From Mycobacterium hubeiense (lineage in GTDB: Bacteria > Actinomycetota > Actinomycetes > Mycobacteriales > Mycobacteriaceae), in the NCBI RefSeq assembly GCF_002838065.1, contig NZ_PIZU01000007.1, forward strand, positions 19,044-83,043: a stretch of DNA of 64,000 nt, read 5' to 3'. The notes beneath the pieces are model-generated. The model was not told the origin of the DNA, did no database searches, and worked only from the letters and a program-made list of their open reading frames with translations. Position numbers and translations under genes: made by a program. Shown here in pieces: positions 45,903-55,429 of this stretch (its first letter is position 1; each line of letters begins with the position of its first letter).

Positions 45903-47891
45903 ATGACTTTCGATACCGTGCTGGTCGCCAACCGCGGGGAGATCGCGGTGCGGGTCATCCGCACCTTGCGCGCCATGGGAATTCGCTCGGTGGCGGTGTT
46001 CAGCGACGCCGATGCGGGCGCGCGCCACGTCGCCGAAGCCGACGTCGCGGTGCACATCGGGCCCGCACCCGCGCGGCAGAGTTATCTGAACATCGACGCG
46101 ATCATCGCCGCAGCACAGCGCACCGGCGCCCAGGCCGTCCACCCCGGCTACGGGTTCCTCTCGGAGAACCCGCAATTCGCCGCCGCTCTGCAGGCCGCGG
46201 GCATCGTCTTCATCGGGCCGCCCGTGACGGCGATCCAGACCATGGGCGACAAGATCGCTGCCAAGGCCGCGGTGTCGGCGTTCGGTGTGCCGGTGGTGCC
46301 GGGTGTGTCCCGACCGGGGCTCACCGACGCCGACCTGATCGCTGGCGCCGAGGATGTCGGTTATCCCGTGTTGGTCAAGCCGTCGGCCGGTGGCGGGGGC
46401 AAGGGCATGCGCGTGGTGGAGAAGCGCGGCGAACTCGAGGCCGCCCTCGCTTCCGCGCGTCGCGAGGCGGCCGCCGCATTCGGCGACGACACACTGTTCT
46501 TGGAGCGGTATGTGTTGCACCCGCGGCACATTGAGGTTCAGGTGCTTGCCGACGGCTACGGCAACGTCGTGCACTTCGGGGAACGCGAATGCAGCCTGCA
46601 GCGCCGACACCAGAAGGTGATCGAGGAAGCACCGTCGCCGCTAATGGACGCCCCGACCCGGGCCCGGATCGGGGCCGCGGCATGCGATACCGCCCGCAGC
46701 GTCGACTACACCGGCGCGGGAACCGTGGAGTTCATCGTCTCCGCCGACCGCCCCGATGAGTTCTTCTTCATGGAAATGAACACCCGTCTGCAGGTGGAAC
46801 ACCCGGTGACCGAAATGGTGACCGGTGTCGACCTGGTCGAACTTCAGGTGCGCATCGCGGCGGGCGAGAAGCTGCCCATCGTGCAGGATGACGTGACGAT
46901 GTCCGGGCATGCCATCGAGGCCCGCGTCTACGCCGAGGACCCCGCCCACGGATTCCTGCCGACCGGGGGGACGGTACTCGATCTGGTCGAGCCGCAAGGC
47001 CCTGGTATCAGGGTGGATTCGGGCTTGGCCGCGGGCAGCGTCATCGGCAGCGATTACGACCCGATGCTCGCCAAAGTCATCGCCCAGGCCGACGACCGTC
47101 CATCCGCGTTGCGCGCGCTGGACCGCGCGCTGGCCGACACCGCCGTGCTCGGCGTCGCCACCAACATCGAGTTCCTGCGGTTCCTGCTGGCCGAACCCGA
47201 CGTCGCCACAGGGCGGCTGGACACGGGCCTGCTGGACCGCCGGACCCCCGATTTCGTTCCCGCCGATCCCGGCGACGACGAACTCATCGCCGCCGCCGCG
47301 TACAAGTGGCTGCGCGCCTGGCCCCCAGTTGCCGAAGACCTGTGGGCGGTGCCCTCGGGATGGCGGATGGGGGAGCGGGCTCCGGTCGTGTTTCGGCTGC
47401 ACGCCGGTGATCGCACCGACCATGTCCGGCTCACGGGCACCCCGCACGATGCCGTGGCGGCGGTCGAGGACGGCGAATCACGTTCGCTCACCGCAACACT
47501 CGACGGTGATCGACTGGCCGTCACTCTCGACGGGCTGCGCACCGACTACCTCGTCGCCACCACCGATCATCACATCTGGTTGCACGGGGCGGGTCGCACG
47601 GCCGTCATCGAGGAGGTGCGCGAAGCACCGGTACGTCCCGACGACGCGCACAGCGGCGATGCCGAACTGGTCAGCCCGATGCCGGGATCGGTTGTGGCGG
47701 TCGGTGTCACCGACGGCGCCTCCGTCGACAGCGGTTCGGTGGTGGTCACCGTCGAAGCCATGAAGATGGAGCACGCCCTCACCGCGCCGGTGGACGGTGT
47801 CGTCGAACTGCTTGTCGCCGTGGGCGATCAGGTCAAGGTGGGCCAGCCGCTGGCCCGTATCAGTGCAACGCAGAAAGCAGACGAGTCATGA
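45903..47891 (+). CDS. accA1: Acyl-CoA carboxylase alpha subunit (biotin carboxylase/BCCP)
   Basis: A 662-aa protein with a biotin carboxylase domain ([20 protein letters not shown], the ATP-grasp [50 protein letters not shown]), a BT-like linker and a C-terminal BCCP domain with EAMKMEH; the biotinyl lysine is Lys621. It carboxylates biotin for AccD1. It starts 4 nt after the accD1 stop and overlaps fadE19 by 4 nt. Confidence 0.97.
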   Translation: MTFDTVLVANRGEIAVRVIRTLRAMGIRSVAVFSDADAGARHVAEADVAVHIGPAPARQSYLNIDAIIAAAQRTGAQAVHPGYGFLSENPQFAAALQAAGIVFIGPPVTAIQTMGDKIAAKAAVSAFGVPVVPGVSRPGLTDADLIAGAEDVGYPVLVKPSAGGGGKGMRVVEKRGELEAALASARREAAAAFGDDTLFLERYVLHPRHIEVQVLADGYGNVVHFGERECSLQRRHQKVIEEAPSPLMDAPTRARIGAAACDTARSVDYTGAGTVEFIVSADRPDEFFFMEMNTRLQVEHPVTEMVTGVDLVELQVRIAAGEKLPIVQDDVTMSGHAIEARVYAEDPAHGFLPTGGTVLDLVEPQGPGIRVDSGLAAGSVIGSDYDPMLAKVIAQADDRPSALRALDRALADTAVLGVATNIEFLRFLLAEPDVATGRLDTGLLDRRTPDFVPADPGDDELIAAAAYKWLRAWPPVAEDLWAVPSGWRMGERAPVVFRLHAGDRTDHVRLTGTPHDAVAAVEDGESRSLTATLDGDRLAVTLDGLRTDYLVATTDHHIWLHGAGRTAVIEEVREAPVRPDDAHSGDAELVSPMPGSVVAVGVTDGASVDSGSVVVTVEAMKMEHALTAPVDGVVELLVAVGDQVKVGQPLARISATQKADES

Positions 47892-49048
47892 CCGATTTTC
47901 TGGCCACCGGGATGCTGCCCGATCACTATGAGCAGCTTGCCAAGACCGTGCGCGACTTCGCCCAGAGCGTCGTGGCACCGGTCGCGGCCAAACACGATGC
48001 CGAGCACTCGTTCCCGTACGAAGTGGTCGCGGGCATGGCCGATATGGGGCTGTTCGGCCTTCCGTTCCCCGAGGAGTACGGCGGCATGGGCGGAGACTAC
48101 TTCGCGCTGTGCCTGGCGCTGGAGGAACTCGGCAAGGTCGACCAGAGCGTGGCGATCACGTTGGAGGCCGGCGTATCGCTCGGCGCGATGCCGGTGTACC
48201 GCTTCGGCAATGAAGCCCAGAAGCAGGAATGGTTGCCGCAGCTGACAAGTGGCCGCGCACTGGCCGCATTCGGCCTGACTGAGCCCGGCGGCGGCACCGA
48301 CGCCGGCGCCACCAAGACCACCGCCCGTCTAGACGACGGACATTGGGTGATCAACGGCAGCAAGCAGTTCATCACGAACTCCGGAACCGGCATCACCAAA
48401 CTTGTCACCGTCACCGCGGTCACCGGGGAAACCGATGGCAAAAAAGAGATCTCGACGATCCTGGTGCCGGTGCCCACACCGGGATTCACCGCCGAGCCCG
48501 CGTACAACAAGGTCGGCTGGAATGCGTCGGACACCCATCCGCTGAGCTTCGACGATGTGCGCGTACCCCAGGAGAACCTGCTCGGCGAACGCGGTCGCGG
48601 CTACGCGAACTTTCTGCGCATTCTCGACGAAGGGCGGATCGCGATCGCCGCGCTGTCGGTCGGTGCGGCCCAGGGCTGCGTGGACGAATGCGTGAAGTAC
48701 GCCAAGGAACGCGAGGCATTCGGCCGGAAGATCGGCGAGAACCAGGCCATCGCCTTCAAGATCGCCCGGATGGAGGCCCGCGCCCATACCGCCCGCACCG
48801 CCTACTATGACGCAGCCGCATTGATGTTGTCCGGCAAGCCTTTCAAGAAGCACGCCGCGATCGCCAAGATGGTCGCCAGCGAGGCGGCGATGGACAACGC
48901 CCGCGATGCCACGCAGGTTTTCGGCGGCTACGGCTTCATGAACGAGTTCGTTGTCGCCCGCCACTACCGGGACAGCAAGATCCTCGAAATCGGCGAGGGG
49001 ACAACGGAGGTGCAGCTGATGTTGATCGCGCGGGAGGCCGGTCTATGA
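47888..49048 (+). CDS. fadE19: Acyl-CoA dehydrogenase of the leucine operon
   Basis: A 386-aa FAD-dependent acyl-CoA dehydrogenase with [51 protein letters not shown] and the C-terminal [17 protein letters not shown]. In this operon it should oxidise isovaleryl-CoA or another branched acyl-CoA. Glu370 in GEGT occupies the catalytic position of short-chain and branched-chain dehydrogenases; human isovaleryl-CoA dehydrogenase uses a different Glu, so specificity is uncertain. It overlaps accA1 and maoC by 4 nt each (ATGA). Confidence 0.94.
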   Translation: MTDFLATGMLPDHYEQLAKTVRDFAQSVVAPVAAKHDAEHSFPYEVVAGMADMGLFGLPFPEEYGGMGGDYFALCLALEELGKVDQSVAITLEAGVSLGAMPVYRFGNEAQKQEWLPQLTSGRALAAFGLTEPGGGTDAGATKTTARLDDGHWVINGSKQFITNSGTGITKLVTVTAVTGETDGKKEISTILVPVPTPGFTAEPAYNKVGWNASDTHPLSFDDVRVPQENLLGERGRGYANFLRILDEGRIAIAALSVGAAQGCVDECVKYAKEREAFGRKIGENQAIAFKIARMEARAHTARTAYYDAAALMLSGKPFKKHAAIAKMVASEAAMDNARDATQVFGGYGFMNEFVVARHYRDSKILEIGEGTTEVQLMLIAREAGL

Positions 49049-49533
49049 GTGACGGAAAGGTCATTGAACAACGCGGCCTGTGGTTCGAGGAATTCGAACC
49101 GGGCACGACGTATCTGCATCGGCCGGGGCGCACCATCACCGAGGCCGACAACGTGTTGTTCACCACGCTGACGATGAACACCCAGGCACTGCATCTGGAC
49201 GCGGCGTTCGCCGACGCACTGCCGCCGTTCAACCAGCGGCTGGTCAATTCAATGTTCACGCTGTCGACGCTCGTCGGTCTGTCGGTGGCCCAGCTGACCC
49301 AGGGCACCATCGTCGCGAATCTCGGATTCAGCGAAATCGCGTTCCCCAAACCGCTTTTCCACGGCGACACGCTGTACGCCGAGACGTTGGTGACTGAGAA
49401 ACGCGAATCGAAGAGCCGTCCCGGCGAAGGGGTGGTGACGCTGGCCCACACCGGCCGCAACCAGCACGGTGACGTGGTGGCCACCGCCGTCCGCAAGACG
49501 ATGGTGCGCATGCGCCCGGCGACGGAGGCCTGA
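49045..49533 (+). CDS. MaoC-like enoyl-CoA hydratase (Rv2499c homologue)
   Basis: A 162-aa single hot-dog MaoC dehydratase with FEPGTTYLHRPGRTITEADNVLFTTLTMNTQALHLDAAFA (the hydratase 2 Asp/His region) and GDTLYAETLVTEKRESKSRPGEGVVTLAHTGRNQHG. Family members hydrate trans-2-enoyl-CoAs to (R)-3-hydroxyacyl-CoAs. In this operon it is the obvious candidate for hydrating 3-methylglutaconyl-CoA, a step other organisms perform with a crotonase. It overlaps fadE19 (4 nt) and citE (1 nt). Confidence 0.9.
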   Translation: MSDGKVIEQRGLWFEEFEPGTTYLHRPGRTITEADNVLFTTLTMNTQALHLDAAFADALPPFNQRLVNSMFTLSTLVGLSVAQLTQGTIVANLGFSEIAFPKPLFHGDTLYAETLVTEKRESKSRPGEGVVTLAHTGRNQHGDVVATAVRKTMVRMRPATEA

Positions 49534-50351
49534 TGGCGTTGCAACAGCCCGGGCCGGCGTGGCTGTTCTGCCCGGCCGATCGTCCGGAACGATTCGAAAA
49601 GGCCGCCGCCGCAGCGGATGTCGTCATTCTGGACCTAGAAGACGGGGTCGCGGGCAAGGATCGGGAAGTTGCCCGCACTGCCCTGATCGACACACCGCTG
49701 GACCCGGCCAGAACCGTGGTACGGGTCAACCCCGCCGCCACCGCCGACCACGAGCTCGACCTGAAGGCGCTGAGCAAGACCGCCTACACCACCGTGATGC
49801 TGGCCAAAACCGAGTCCGTCGACCAGGTTCGAGCGCTGGCGCCACTGGACGTGGTGGTGTTGATCGAGACGCCGCTGGGAGCGCTTGCCGTCACCGAGCT
49901 GGTGCAGCCCGACAACGCGTTCGCGGTCATGTGGGGGGCGGAGGATCTTTTCGCCGTGCTCGGCGGCACCGCCAACCGCAACGCCGACGGCAGTTATCGC
50001 GACGTCGCCAAGCACGTCCGGTCCCAGACGCTGCTGGCCGCCAAGGCGTACGGGCGCATGGCGCTGGATTCGGTCTATCTGGACATCAAGGACCTTGACG
50101 GGCTGCGCGCCGAGGTCGACGACGCGGTAGCGGTCGGATTCGATGCGAAGGTCGCCATCCACCCGTCGCAGGTCGCTGTCATTCGCGAGGGCTACACCCC
50201 GACGGCCGACCAGGTCGACTGGGCACGACACGTGCTGGCCGCCGCCCGCGATGAGCGAGGGGTCTTCCAATTCGAGGGCATAATGGTGGATGCCCCAGTG
50301 CTGCGGCGAGCAGAGCGCATTGTCCAGCTAGCGCCCCACCCCGGTAGTTAG
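49533..50351 (+). CDS. citE: CitE-like beta-hydroxyacyl-CoA lyase (Rv2498c homologue)
   Basis: A 272-aa HpcH/HpaI-type aldolase of the CitE-like family: PADRPERFEKAAAAADVVILDLEDGVAGKDRE (Mg-binding region), RVNPAATADHELDL, LIETPLGALAV, MWGAEDLFAVLGG. Rv2498c has been reported as an (R)-specific 3-hydroxy-3-methylglutaryl-CoA lyase acting in leucine and itaconate catabolism, which fits this operon. It overlaps maoC by one base (TGATG). A hairpin follows, before the bkd genes. Confidence 0.94.
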   Translation: MALQQPGPAWLFCPADRPERFEKAAAAADVVILDLEDGVAGKDREVARTALIDTPLDPARTVVRVNPAATADHELDLKALSKTAYTTVMLAKTESVDQVRALAPLDVVVLIETPLGALAVTELVQPDNAFAVMWGAEDLFAVLGGTANRNADGSYRDVAKHVRSQTLLAAKAYGRMALDSVYLDIKDLDGLRAEVDDAVAVGFDAKVAIHPSQVAVIREGYTPTADQVDWARHVLAAARDERGVFQFEGIMVDAPVLRRAERIVQLAPHPGS

Positions 50352-50356
50352 CTGGC

Positions 50357-50371
50357 ACCCCTCACCAGGGG
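50357..50371 (+). terminator. Short GC hairpin after citE
   Basis: CCCCT-CACC-AGGGG (50358-50371), followed by the T-rich ATTGCTCTTATC, 7 nt after the citE stop. It may attenuate transcription into bkdABC. Confidence 0.4.
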
Positions 50372-50409
50372 ATTGCTCTTATCGCCTCCGCGCTGAGCAC
50401 CTCACGGTC

Positions 50410-50430
50410 TGACGGCGGAACATGCCGTCA
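50410..50430. promoter_or_regulatory. Inverted repeat TGACGGC-N7-GCCGTCA before bkdA
   Basis: Perfect 7-bp arms 17 nt before the bkdA start, just upstream of the AAGGAGG RBS. It could be an operator or an RNA hairpin affecting initiation. Confidence 0.45.
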
Positions 50431-50446
50431 CCGAGAAGGAGGCGGT

Positions 50447-51538
50447 ATGGCTGAGCTATCTGCGACCCAGACGGTCGTCGACATCGAGCCGGTGACGTTG
50501 GTGGCCCCGGACGGGACACCAACCGCCGAGGATCGCTACAGCCGGGATTTGCCGCCCGAAACTCTTAGCTGGCTCTACGAGATGATGGTCGTCACGCGCG
50601 ACCTCGACGTCGAGTTCGTCAACCTGCAGCGCCAGGGCGAGCTGGCATTGTTCGCGTCGTGCCGAGGCCAGGAAGCCGCCCAGATCGGCGCGGCCGCATG
50701 CCTGCGCAAAACCGACTGGCTCTTCCCGCAGTACCGCGAGATCGGGGCGTTCCTGCTGCGGGGCATCACGCCGGCACAGATGGGCGCGATCTGGCGGGGC
50801 ATGTGGCACGGCGGGCTGGGGTTCACCAAGAAGTGCGTGGCCCCGATCGCCATTCCGATCGGTACCCACGGGCTGCACGCGGTCGGGGCGGCGATGGCCG
50901 CGCAGCGGCTGGGCGAAGAATCGGTGACGGTGGCGTTCCTCGGTGACGGTGCCACCAGCGAGGGCGACGCGCACGAGGCGCTGAACTTGGCGTCGGTATT
51001 CAAGGCGCCGTGCGTGTTCTTCGTGCAGAACAACCAGTGGGCCATCTCGGTTCCGGTGAGCCATCAATTGGCCGCGCCGTCGATTGCGCACCGCGCCGTC
51101 GGATACGGCATGCCGGGGATCCGGGTCGACGGCAACGACGTGCTGGCGTGCTACGCGGTGATGGCCGAGGCCGCCGCGCGGGCCCGCGAAGGCGGCGGCC
51201 CGACGTTGATCGAGGCGATCACGTATCGGCTGGGCCCCCATACCACCTCCGACGATCCGACGCGGTACCGCTCGCAAGAGGAGGTCGATTACTGGTTGGC
51301 CCGCGATCCGCTTCCGCGCTATCGGACCTACTTGCAGTCCATCGGGGTGTGGACCGACCGATTGGAGGGGAGGGTGGCGGCGAAGTCCAAGCGGCTGCGG
51401 ACGGAGCTTCGGGATTCCATTGTCGGAGCACCCGATATGGACATCACCGACATGTTCGACACCGTGTATGCCGAGATCACCCCGACCCTCGCGCAGCAAC
51501 GCGAGCAATTGTTGGCCGAACTGGCGAAGGAGGCGTGA
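50447..51538 (+). CDS. bkdA: Branched-chain alpha-keto acid dehydrogenase E1 alpha
   Basis: A 363-aa thiamine diphosphate enzyme subunit with the GDGATSEGDAHEALNLASVFKAPCVFFVQNN ThDP/Mg motif and the phosphorylation-loop region YRLGPHTTSDDPTRYRS. With E1 beta it decarboxylates the keto acids of Leu, Val and Ile. Homologue of Rv2497c, long annotated pdhA but shown to be BCKDH. AAGGAGG precedes ATG 50447; 3 nt separate it from bkdB. Confidence 0.95.
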   Translation: MAELSATQTVVDIEPVTLVAPDGTPTAEDRYSRDLPPETLSWLYEMMVVTRDLDVEFVNLQRQGELALFASCRGQEAAQIGAAACLRKTDWLFPQYREIGAFLLRGITPAQMGAIWRGMWHGGLGFTKKCVAPIAIPIGTHGLHAVGAAMAAQRLGEESVTVAFLGDGATSEGDAHEALNLASVFKAPCVFFVQNNQWAISVPVSHQLAAPSIAHRAVGYGMPGIRVDGNDVLACYAVMAEAAARAREGGGPTLIEAITYRLGPHTTSDDPTRYRSQEEVDYWLARDPLPRYRTYLQSIGVWTDRLEGRVAAKSKRLRTELRDSIVGAPDMDITDMFDTVYAEITPTLAQQREQLLAELAKEA

Positions 51539-51541
51539 GAG

Positions 51542-52597
51542 ATGACCCAGATCATCGACCGGCCCCCGATGCGTGGGGGCGATACGCCCGAGGGTCCGCT
51601 GTTCACCGCGGTGCCGACCGTCGCGGAACTGACGATGGTGGCCGCGATCAATCGCGCGCTGCACGACGCGATGGCCGCCGACGATCGGGTGCTGGTCTTC
51701 GGCGAGGACGTCGCGAAGCTGGGTGGCGTGTTCCGGGTGACCGACGGGCTGGCCGAAACATTCGGTGACCAAAGATGTTTCGACACGCCGCTGGCTGAGT
51801 CGGCGATCGTCGGCATCGCGATCGGAATGGCGATCCGCGGTTTTGTGCCGGTGCCCGAGATCCAGTTCGACGGCTTCAGCTACCCGGCGTTCGACCAGAT
51901 TGCCAGCCATCTGGCGAAGTACCGGATGCGCAGCCACGGCGATCTCGACATGCCCGTCACCATCCGGATTCCGTCGTTCGGCGGAATCGGTGCGGTGGAA
52001 CACCATTCGGAATCCACCGAAAGCTATTGGCTGCACACCGCCGGGTTGAAGGTTGTGGTTCCGTCGACACCGTCGGATGCGTATTGGTTGCTGCGGCAAT
52101 CAATTACCAGTCCAGACCCGGTGATCTACCTGGAGCCCAAGCGACGGTACTGGGCGCGCGAGCCCGTCGACACCACAACTCCGGGGCTGCCGATAGGCCG
52201 GGCAGCGGTGCGGCGCAGCGGCGACGACGTCACCGTCCTGACGTACGGTGGGCTCGTCCAGACCGCCTTGGCCACAGCAGATTTGGCGGATGCACAGGGC
52301 TGGAGCCTCGAGGTCGTCGACCTTCGGTCGTTGAACCCGCTCGACTTCGACACCGTCGCCGAGTCGGTACGCAAGACCGGTCGCGCGGTGGTGATGCATG
52401 AGGGGCCACGGACGTTGGGCTTCGGCGCCGAACTGGCCGCCCGTATCCAGGAGGAGCTGTTCTACGACTTGGAGGCGCCGGTGTTGCGCGCCACCGGGTT
52501 TGACACGCCGTATCCGCCGGCGCGGCTCGAAAAGCTGTGGCTGCCCGGGCCGGACCGGCTGCTGGACTGCGTCGAGCGGGCGATGGAGCAGCCGTGA
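51542..52597 (+). CDS. bkdB: Branched-chain alpha-keto acid dehydrogenase E1 beta
   Basis: A 351-aa transketolase-like E1 beta subunit ([52 protein letters not shown]-terminal [23 protein letters not shown]). It forms the alpha2beta2 E1 with BkdA. It overlaps bkdC by 4 nt (GTGA). Confidence 0.96.
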   Translation: MTQIIDRPPMRGGDTPEGPLFTAVPTVAELTMVAAINRALHDAMAADDRVLVFGEDVAKLGGVFRVTDGLAETFGDQRCFDTPLAESAIVGIAIGMAIRGFVPVPEIQFDGFSYPAFDQIASHLAKYRMRSHGDLDMPVTIRIPSFGGIGAVEHHSESTESYWLHTAGLKVVVPSTPSDAYWLLRQSITSPDPVIYLEPKRRYWAREPVDTTTPGLPIGRAAVRRSGDDVTVLTYGGLVQTALATADLADAQGWSLEVVDLRSLNPLDFDTVAESVRKTGRAVVMHEGPRTLGFGAELAARIQEELFYDLEAPVLRATGFDTPYPPARLEKLWLPGPDRLLDCVERAMEQP

Positions 52598-53781
52598 CGG
52601 TACGGGACTTCCTCGTCCCCGACCTCGGCGAGGGTCTGGAGGACGCCACGATCACCAGCTGGGACGTCGCGGTGGGTGACGACGTCGAATTGAACCAGAC
52701 GCTGTGCACCGTGGAAACCAACAAGGCCGAGGTCGAGATACCCAGTCCGTTCGCGGGCCGGGTGGTCGAATTGGGCGGCGCCGAGGGTGACACGCTCAAC
52801 GTCGGCTCGGTGCTGGTGCGCATCGCCACCGAGGCGCACGCGCCCGCCTCGCAGGAGACCAAGCCGCGCAAGCCGGTGCTGGTCGGCTACGGCACCGACG
52901 ACGATATGGACACCAGCAGGCGCACCGCGCCGCCCTCGGAGCGGCCGCGGGCCAAACCCGCCGTGCGAAAACTGGCCGCCGACCTGCACGTCGACCTGAC
53001 CGCGTTGGCCGGCTCTGGCCCCGGCGGTGTGATCACCCGGGAGGATGTGCTGGCCGCCGCCGGGCAGGCGTTCCCGACCTCGGACACGCTTGAGGTCAGT
53101 GGTGTGCAGGCGCAAATGGCGCAGCGAATGACTTTGTCGCGCCGCGAGATTCCTGATGCCACCGCCAGCGTTCAGGTGGACGGCACCGCGTTGCTGCGGC
53201 TGCGCGACCGGCTGCGCTCAACCCCCGGGGAGGGCGGCGCGCAGATCACGCCGTTCGTGCTGACGCTGCGGTTGGTGGCGCTGGCGCTGACGCACCACCC
53301 GGTGTTGAACTCCACATGGGTGGACGCGGGGGATGGCCCGCACATCCATCTGCATTCGGCCGTGCACCTGGGCTTCGGGGTGGCGGCGCCGCGGGGATTG
53401 TTGGTGCCGGTGGTCAAGGACGCCCAAGCCAAGACGACACGGGCCATGGCCGCTGAAGTGAGCCGGCTGATCGACGAGGCGCGGGCCGGCACCCTCAAAC
53501 CCGTCGACATGGTCGGCTCGACGTTCACCGTGTCCAACTTCGGCGCCTTGGGCCTGGACGACGGAGTGCCGGTGATCAACTACCCGGAGGCGGCGATCCT
53601 CGGTGTCGGCGCGCTCAAGCCGAGGGCGGTGGTGGTCGACGGTGCGGTGGTGCCTCGGCCGACGATGCCGCTGACATGCGTCTTCGATCATCGAATCGCC
53701 GACGGCGCGAAAGTCGCGGCGTTCCTGGGCGAGCTTCGCGATCTCATCGAGTCGCCCGAACTGGCGTTGCTCGACCTGTAG
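52594..53781 (+). CDS. bkdC: BCKDH E2, dihydrolipoamide acyltransferase
   Basis: A 395-aa E2: one lipoyl domain ([16 protein letters not shown], lipoyl Lys44), a peripheral-subunit-binding domain ([35 protein letters not shown]) and a CAT-like catalytic domain with FDHRIADG (His366, Asp370). It transfers the branched acyl group to CoA. The E3 subunit (lpd) is not in the window and is probably shared with other complexes. GTG 52594 overlaps the bkdB stop. Confidence 0.95.
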   Translation: MTVRDFLVPDLGEGLEDATITSWDVAVGDDVELNQTLCTVETNKAEVEIPSPFAGRVVELGGAEGDTLNVGSVLVRIATEAHAPASQETKPRKPVLVGYGTDDDMDTSRRTAPPSERPRAKPAVRKLAADLHVDLTALAGSGPGGVITREDVLAAAGQAFPTSDTLEVSGVQAQMAQRMTLSRREIPDATASVQVDGTALLRLRDRLRSTPGEGGAQITPFVLTLRLVALALTHHPVLNSTWVDAGDGPHIHLHSAVHLGFGVAAPRGLLVPVVKDAQAKTTRAMAAEVSRLIDEARAGTLKPVDMVGSTFTVSNFGALGLDDGVPVINYPEAAILGVGALKPRAVVVDGAVVPRPTMPLTCVFDHRIADGAKVAAFLGELRDLIESPELALLDL

Positions 53782-53782
53782 C

Positions 53783-54532
53783 TCACTTCCGGGCGGCGGC
53801 GAGCCTTCGTGCGAATTCCGGCGAAAGGATCGATTCGGCTTGCGGGCCGAGCTCGGTGTCGACCGCGATGGCGTGCTGCTCGGTGTCGACGAATCCAGGG
53901 TTGGCGGTGGCCCGCATCGAAGCCTTGGTGGCGATGACGACTTCCCGTGGGGCCGCGGCGGGACCGGCGGCCAATTCGCGTGCGGCGGCGACGGGGTCCT
54001 CGGCGATGGTGAGCGCCAGGCCGTGTCGCACTGCGGCCTCGGCGTCGAAACGCATGCCGAAGAGCAGGGAGGCCCGTGCCACCTGCGGGCCGACGGCGCG
54101 CTGCAGCATCCACGTCGCGCCGCCCCCTGGATGTATGCCGAGCTTCTGGAACCGCGGATCGAACAGCGCCGCCGCTCCGGCGATGCGCACGTCGGCTGCC
54201 AGCGCCAGGTTCAAGCCGGCGCCGACGGCGGCACCATTGACCGCCGCGATCGTCGGCAACGTGCAATTGGCGATTGCGAGGAAGCCGTCGTAGATCCGGC
54301 GCAGGCCGCCCTCGGTCGCTTCACCCAGTGCGCTCAGATCGGCGCCCGCGCAGAACGCCTTGCCCGCGCCGGTGACGATCACCGCGTGCACATCGGGATT
54401 GGCCTCGGCGGCATCGACGGCCGCCCGCAATGCCGCCGAGATTTCGGCCGTGACGGCGTTGCGGCGGTCGGGATCGTTGACGGTGAGCAGCGCGACGTGG
54501 TCGGTGACGTCGACCAATAACGGATCGGACAC
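53783..54532 (-). CDS. echA14: Enoyl-CoA hydratase/isomerase (EchA14-like)
   Basis: A 249-aa crotonase: [54 protein letters not shown] and the C-terminal helix segments. It lies tail to tail with bkdC, 1 nt between stops, and corresponds in position to Rv2486. It may hydrate an unsaturated acyl-CoA in branched-chain or fatty-acid oxidation; it is not part of the BkaR operon because it is on the other strand. Confidence 0.88.
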   Translation of the reverse strand: MSDPLLVDVTDHVALLTVNDPDRRNAVTAEISAALRAAVDAAEANPDVHAVIVTGAGKAFCAGADLSALGEATEGGLRRIYDGFLAIANCTLPTIAAVNGAAVGAGLNLALAADVRIAGAAALFDPRFQKLGIHPGGGATWMLQRAVGPQVARASLLFGMRFDAEAAVRHGLALTIAEDPVAAARELAAGPAAAPREVVIATKASMRATANPGFVDTEQHAIAVDTELGPQAESILSPEFARRLAAARK

Positions 54533-54601
54533 GCGCGTCAGCGTAGTGCGCTAGTGCTCGTCGTTGTCTTCTGGTTGGACGAGGTAGTTTTTCGGGGTGG
54601 T

Positions 54602-54628
54602 GGAGGTCGAACACTAGTTCGAACCACC
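54602..54628. terminator. Hairpin downstream of the methyltransferase gene
   Basis: TCGAAC (54607-54612), loop ACTA, GTTCGA (54617-54622), extended by GGAGG/CCACC with one bulge. It lies 20-45 nt past the methyltransferase stop in the 115-nt gap before echA14, so it probably ends that minus-strand transcript. A second small hairpin, AGCTG/CAGCT, is at 54639-54653. Confidence 0.45.
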
Positions 54629-54647
54629 GACAAGTTTTAGCTGTAAG

Positions 54648-55250
54648 TCAGCTGTTGGTCCACCGCAGCAGGTAGCGGTAATAGAGCGCCCTGCGTACGG
54701 AGGCTCCCGAAAGCACTTCCGCGACCGTGCGGCGAATCTCGCCGAGCCCCTCACGCGGATTGGCTACGGCACCACCGACATCTCGGGTCTCACCGTGCAG
54801 CCAGGAGCCGATGCGGGCGGGCGGTACGCAAGCGACGGCCCAGGCCCAGTCCCAGACCGACTTATTGGTGGCGAGGCCGACCACGGCAATCTCACCGGTC
54901 GGTGTCAACAAGTCGCGCGCCTTCGACAGAGCTGCCCGCAGATCCATGTGATGGAGGGTGGCCACAAACGTGATGAGGTCGTATCTTCGGGCACCGGCGT
55001 CGAAGGCGTGGAAGTTCTCGTGCGACACGGTGACGTTCGCCTGGTCCGCCAACCTGTTTCGCGCCCGCTCAATTGCGGCGGCATCGGAATCTATGCCCGT
55101 AACGGAGCGAGACACGGCGGCCAGTCGCTGCGCGAGCAGCCCGTCCCCGCAGCCGACGTCCAGCACGTCACCGCGGTGCGTCGCGGCGATGCGCAGCAGC
55201 CAGGGGTGATACGCGGTGTTGTGGTTCCAGTACTCGGGTGAGCCAGCCAT
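54648..55250 (-). CDS. SAM-dependent methyltransferase
   Basis: A 200-aa class I methyltransferase. It starts MAGSPEYWNHNTAYHPWLLRIA, has the SAM-binding GDVLDVGCGDGLLAQRLA (motif I), GIDSDAAAIERAR (motif II) and DLITFVATLHHMD (motif IV), the UbiE/Methyltransf_11 layout. The methyl acceptor is unknown. Its ATG (55248-55250) shares its A with the encoded CCA end of tRNA-Arg, leaving no separate leader, so the mRNA probably comes from a tRNA-mRNA precursor. Confidence 0.9.
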   Translation of the reverse strand: MAGSPEYWNHNTAYHPWLLRIAATHRGDVLDVGCGDGLLAQRLAAVSRSVTGIDSDAAAIERARNRLADQANVTVSHENFHAFDAGARRYDLITFVATLHHMDLRAALSKARDLLTPTGEIAVVGLATNKSVWDWAWAVACVPPARIGSWLHGETRDVGGAVANPREGLGEIRRTVAEVLSGASVRRALYYRYLLRWTNS

Positions 55251-55252
55251 GG

Positions 55253-55327
55253 CGCCCCCGGCAGGACTCGAACCTGCGGCCGTCGGATTAGAAGTCCGAT
55301 GCTCTATCCAAACTGAGCTACGGAGGC
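55253..55327 (-). tRNA. tRNA-Arg (anticodon TCT)
   Basis: Minus strand: acceptor GCCTCCG/CGGGGGC, D-arm TAGCTCAGTTTGGATAGAGC, anticodon loop CTTCTAA in the stem TCGGA/TCCGA, T-arm GCAGGTTCGAGTCCTGC. Discriminator G at 55253 is followed by encoded CCA at 55250-55252. The A of that CCA is also the first base of the methyltransferase ATG. Confidence 0.96.
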
Positions 55328-55416
55328 AACGCCCGGAAAGTCTATCTCGCAGGCCCCGGCATCGGCCGGCGCGACAGCGGGGCGGTAAAGGCACTCCGCG
55401 CCGACGGGCGTCGGAC

Positions 55417-55422
55417 TAGCGT
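55417..55422 (+). promoter_or_regulatory. -10 element of a leaderless promoter
   Basis: TAGCGT lies 7 nt before ATG 55430, the first gene of the acyltransferase operon; supports a leaderless mRNA. Confidence 0.55.
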
Positions 55423-55429
55423 GGTGACC

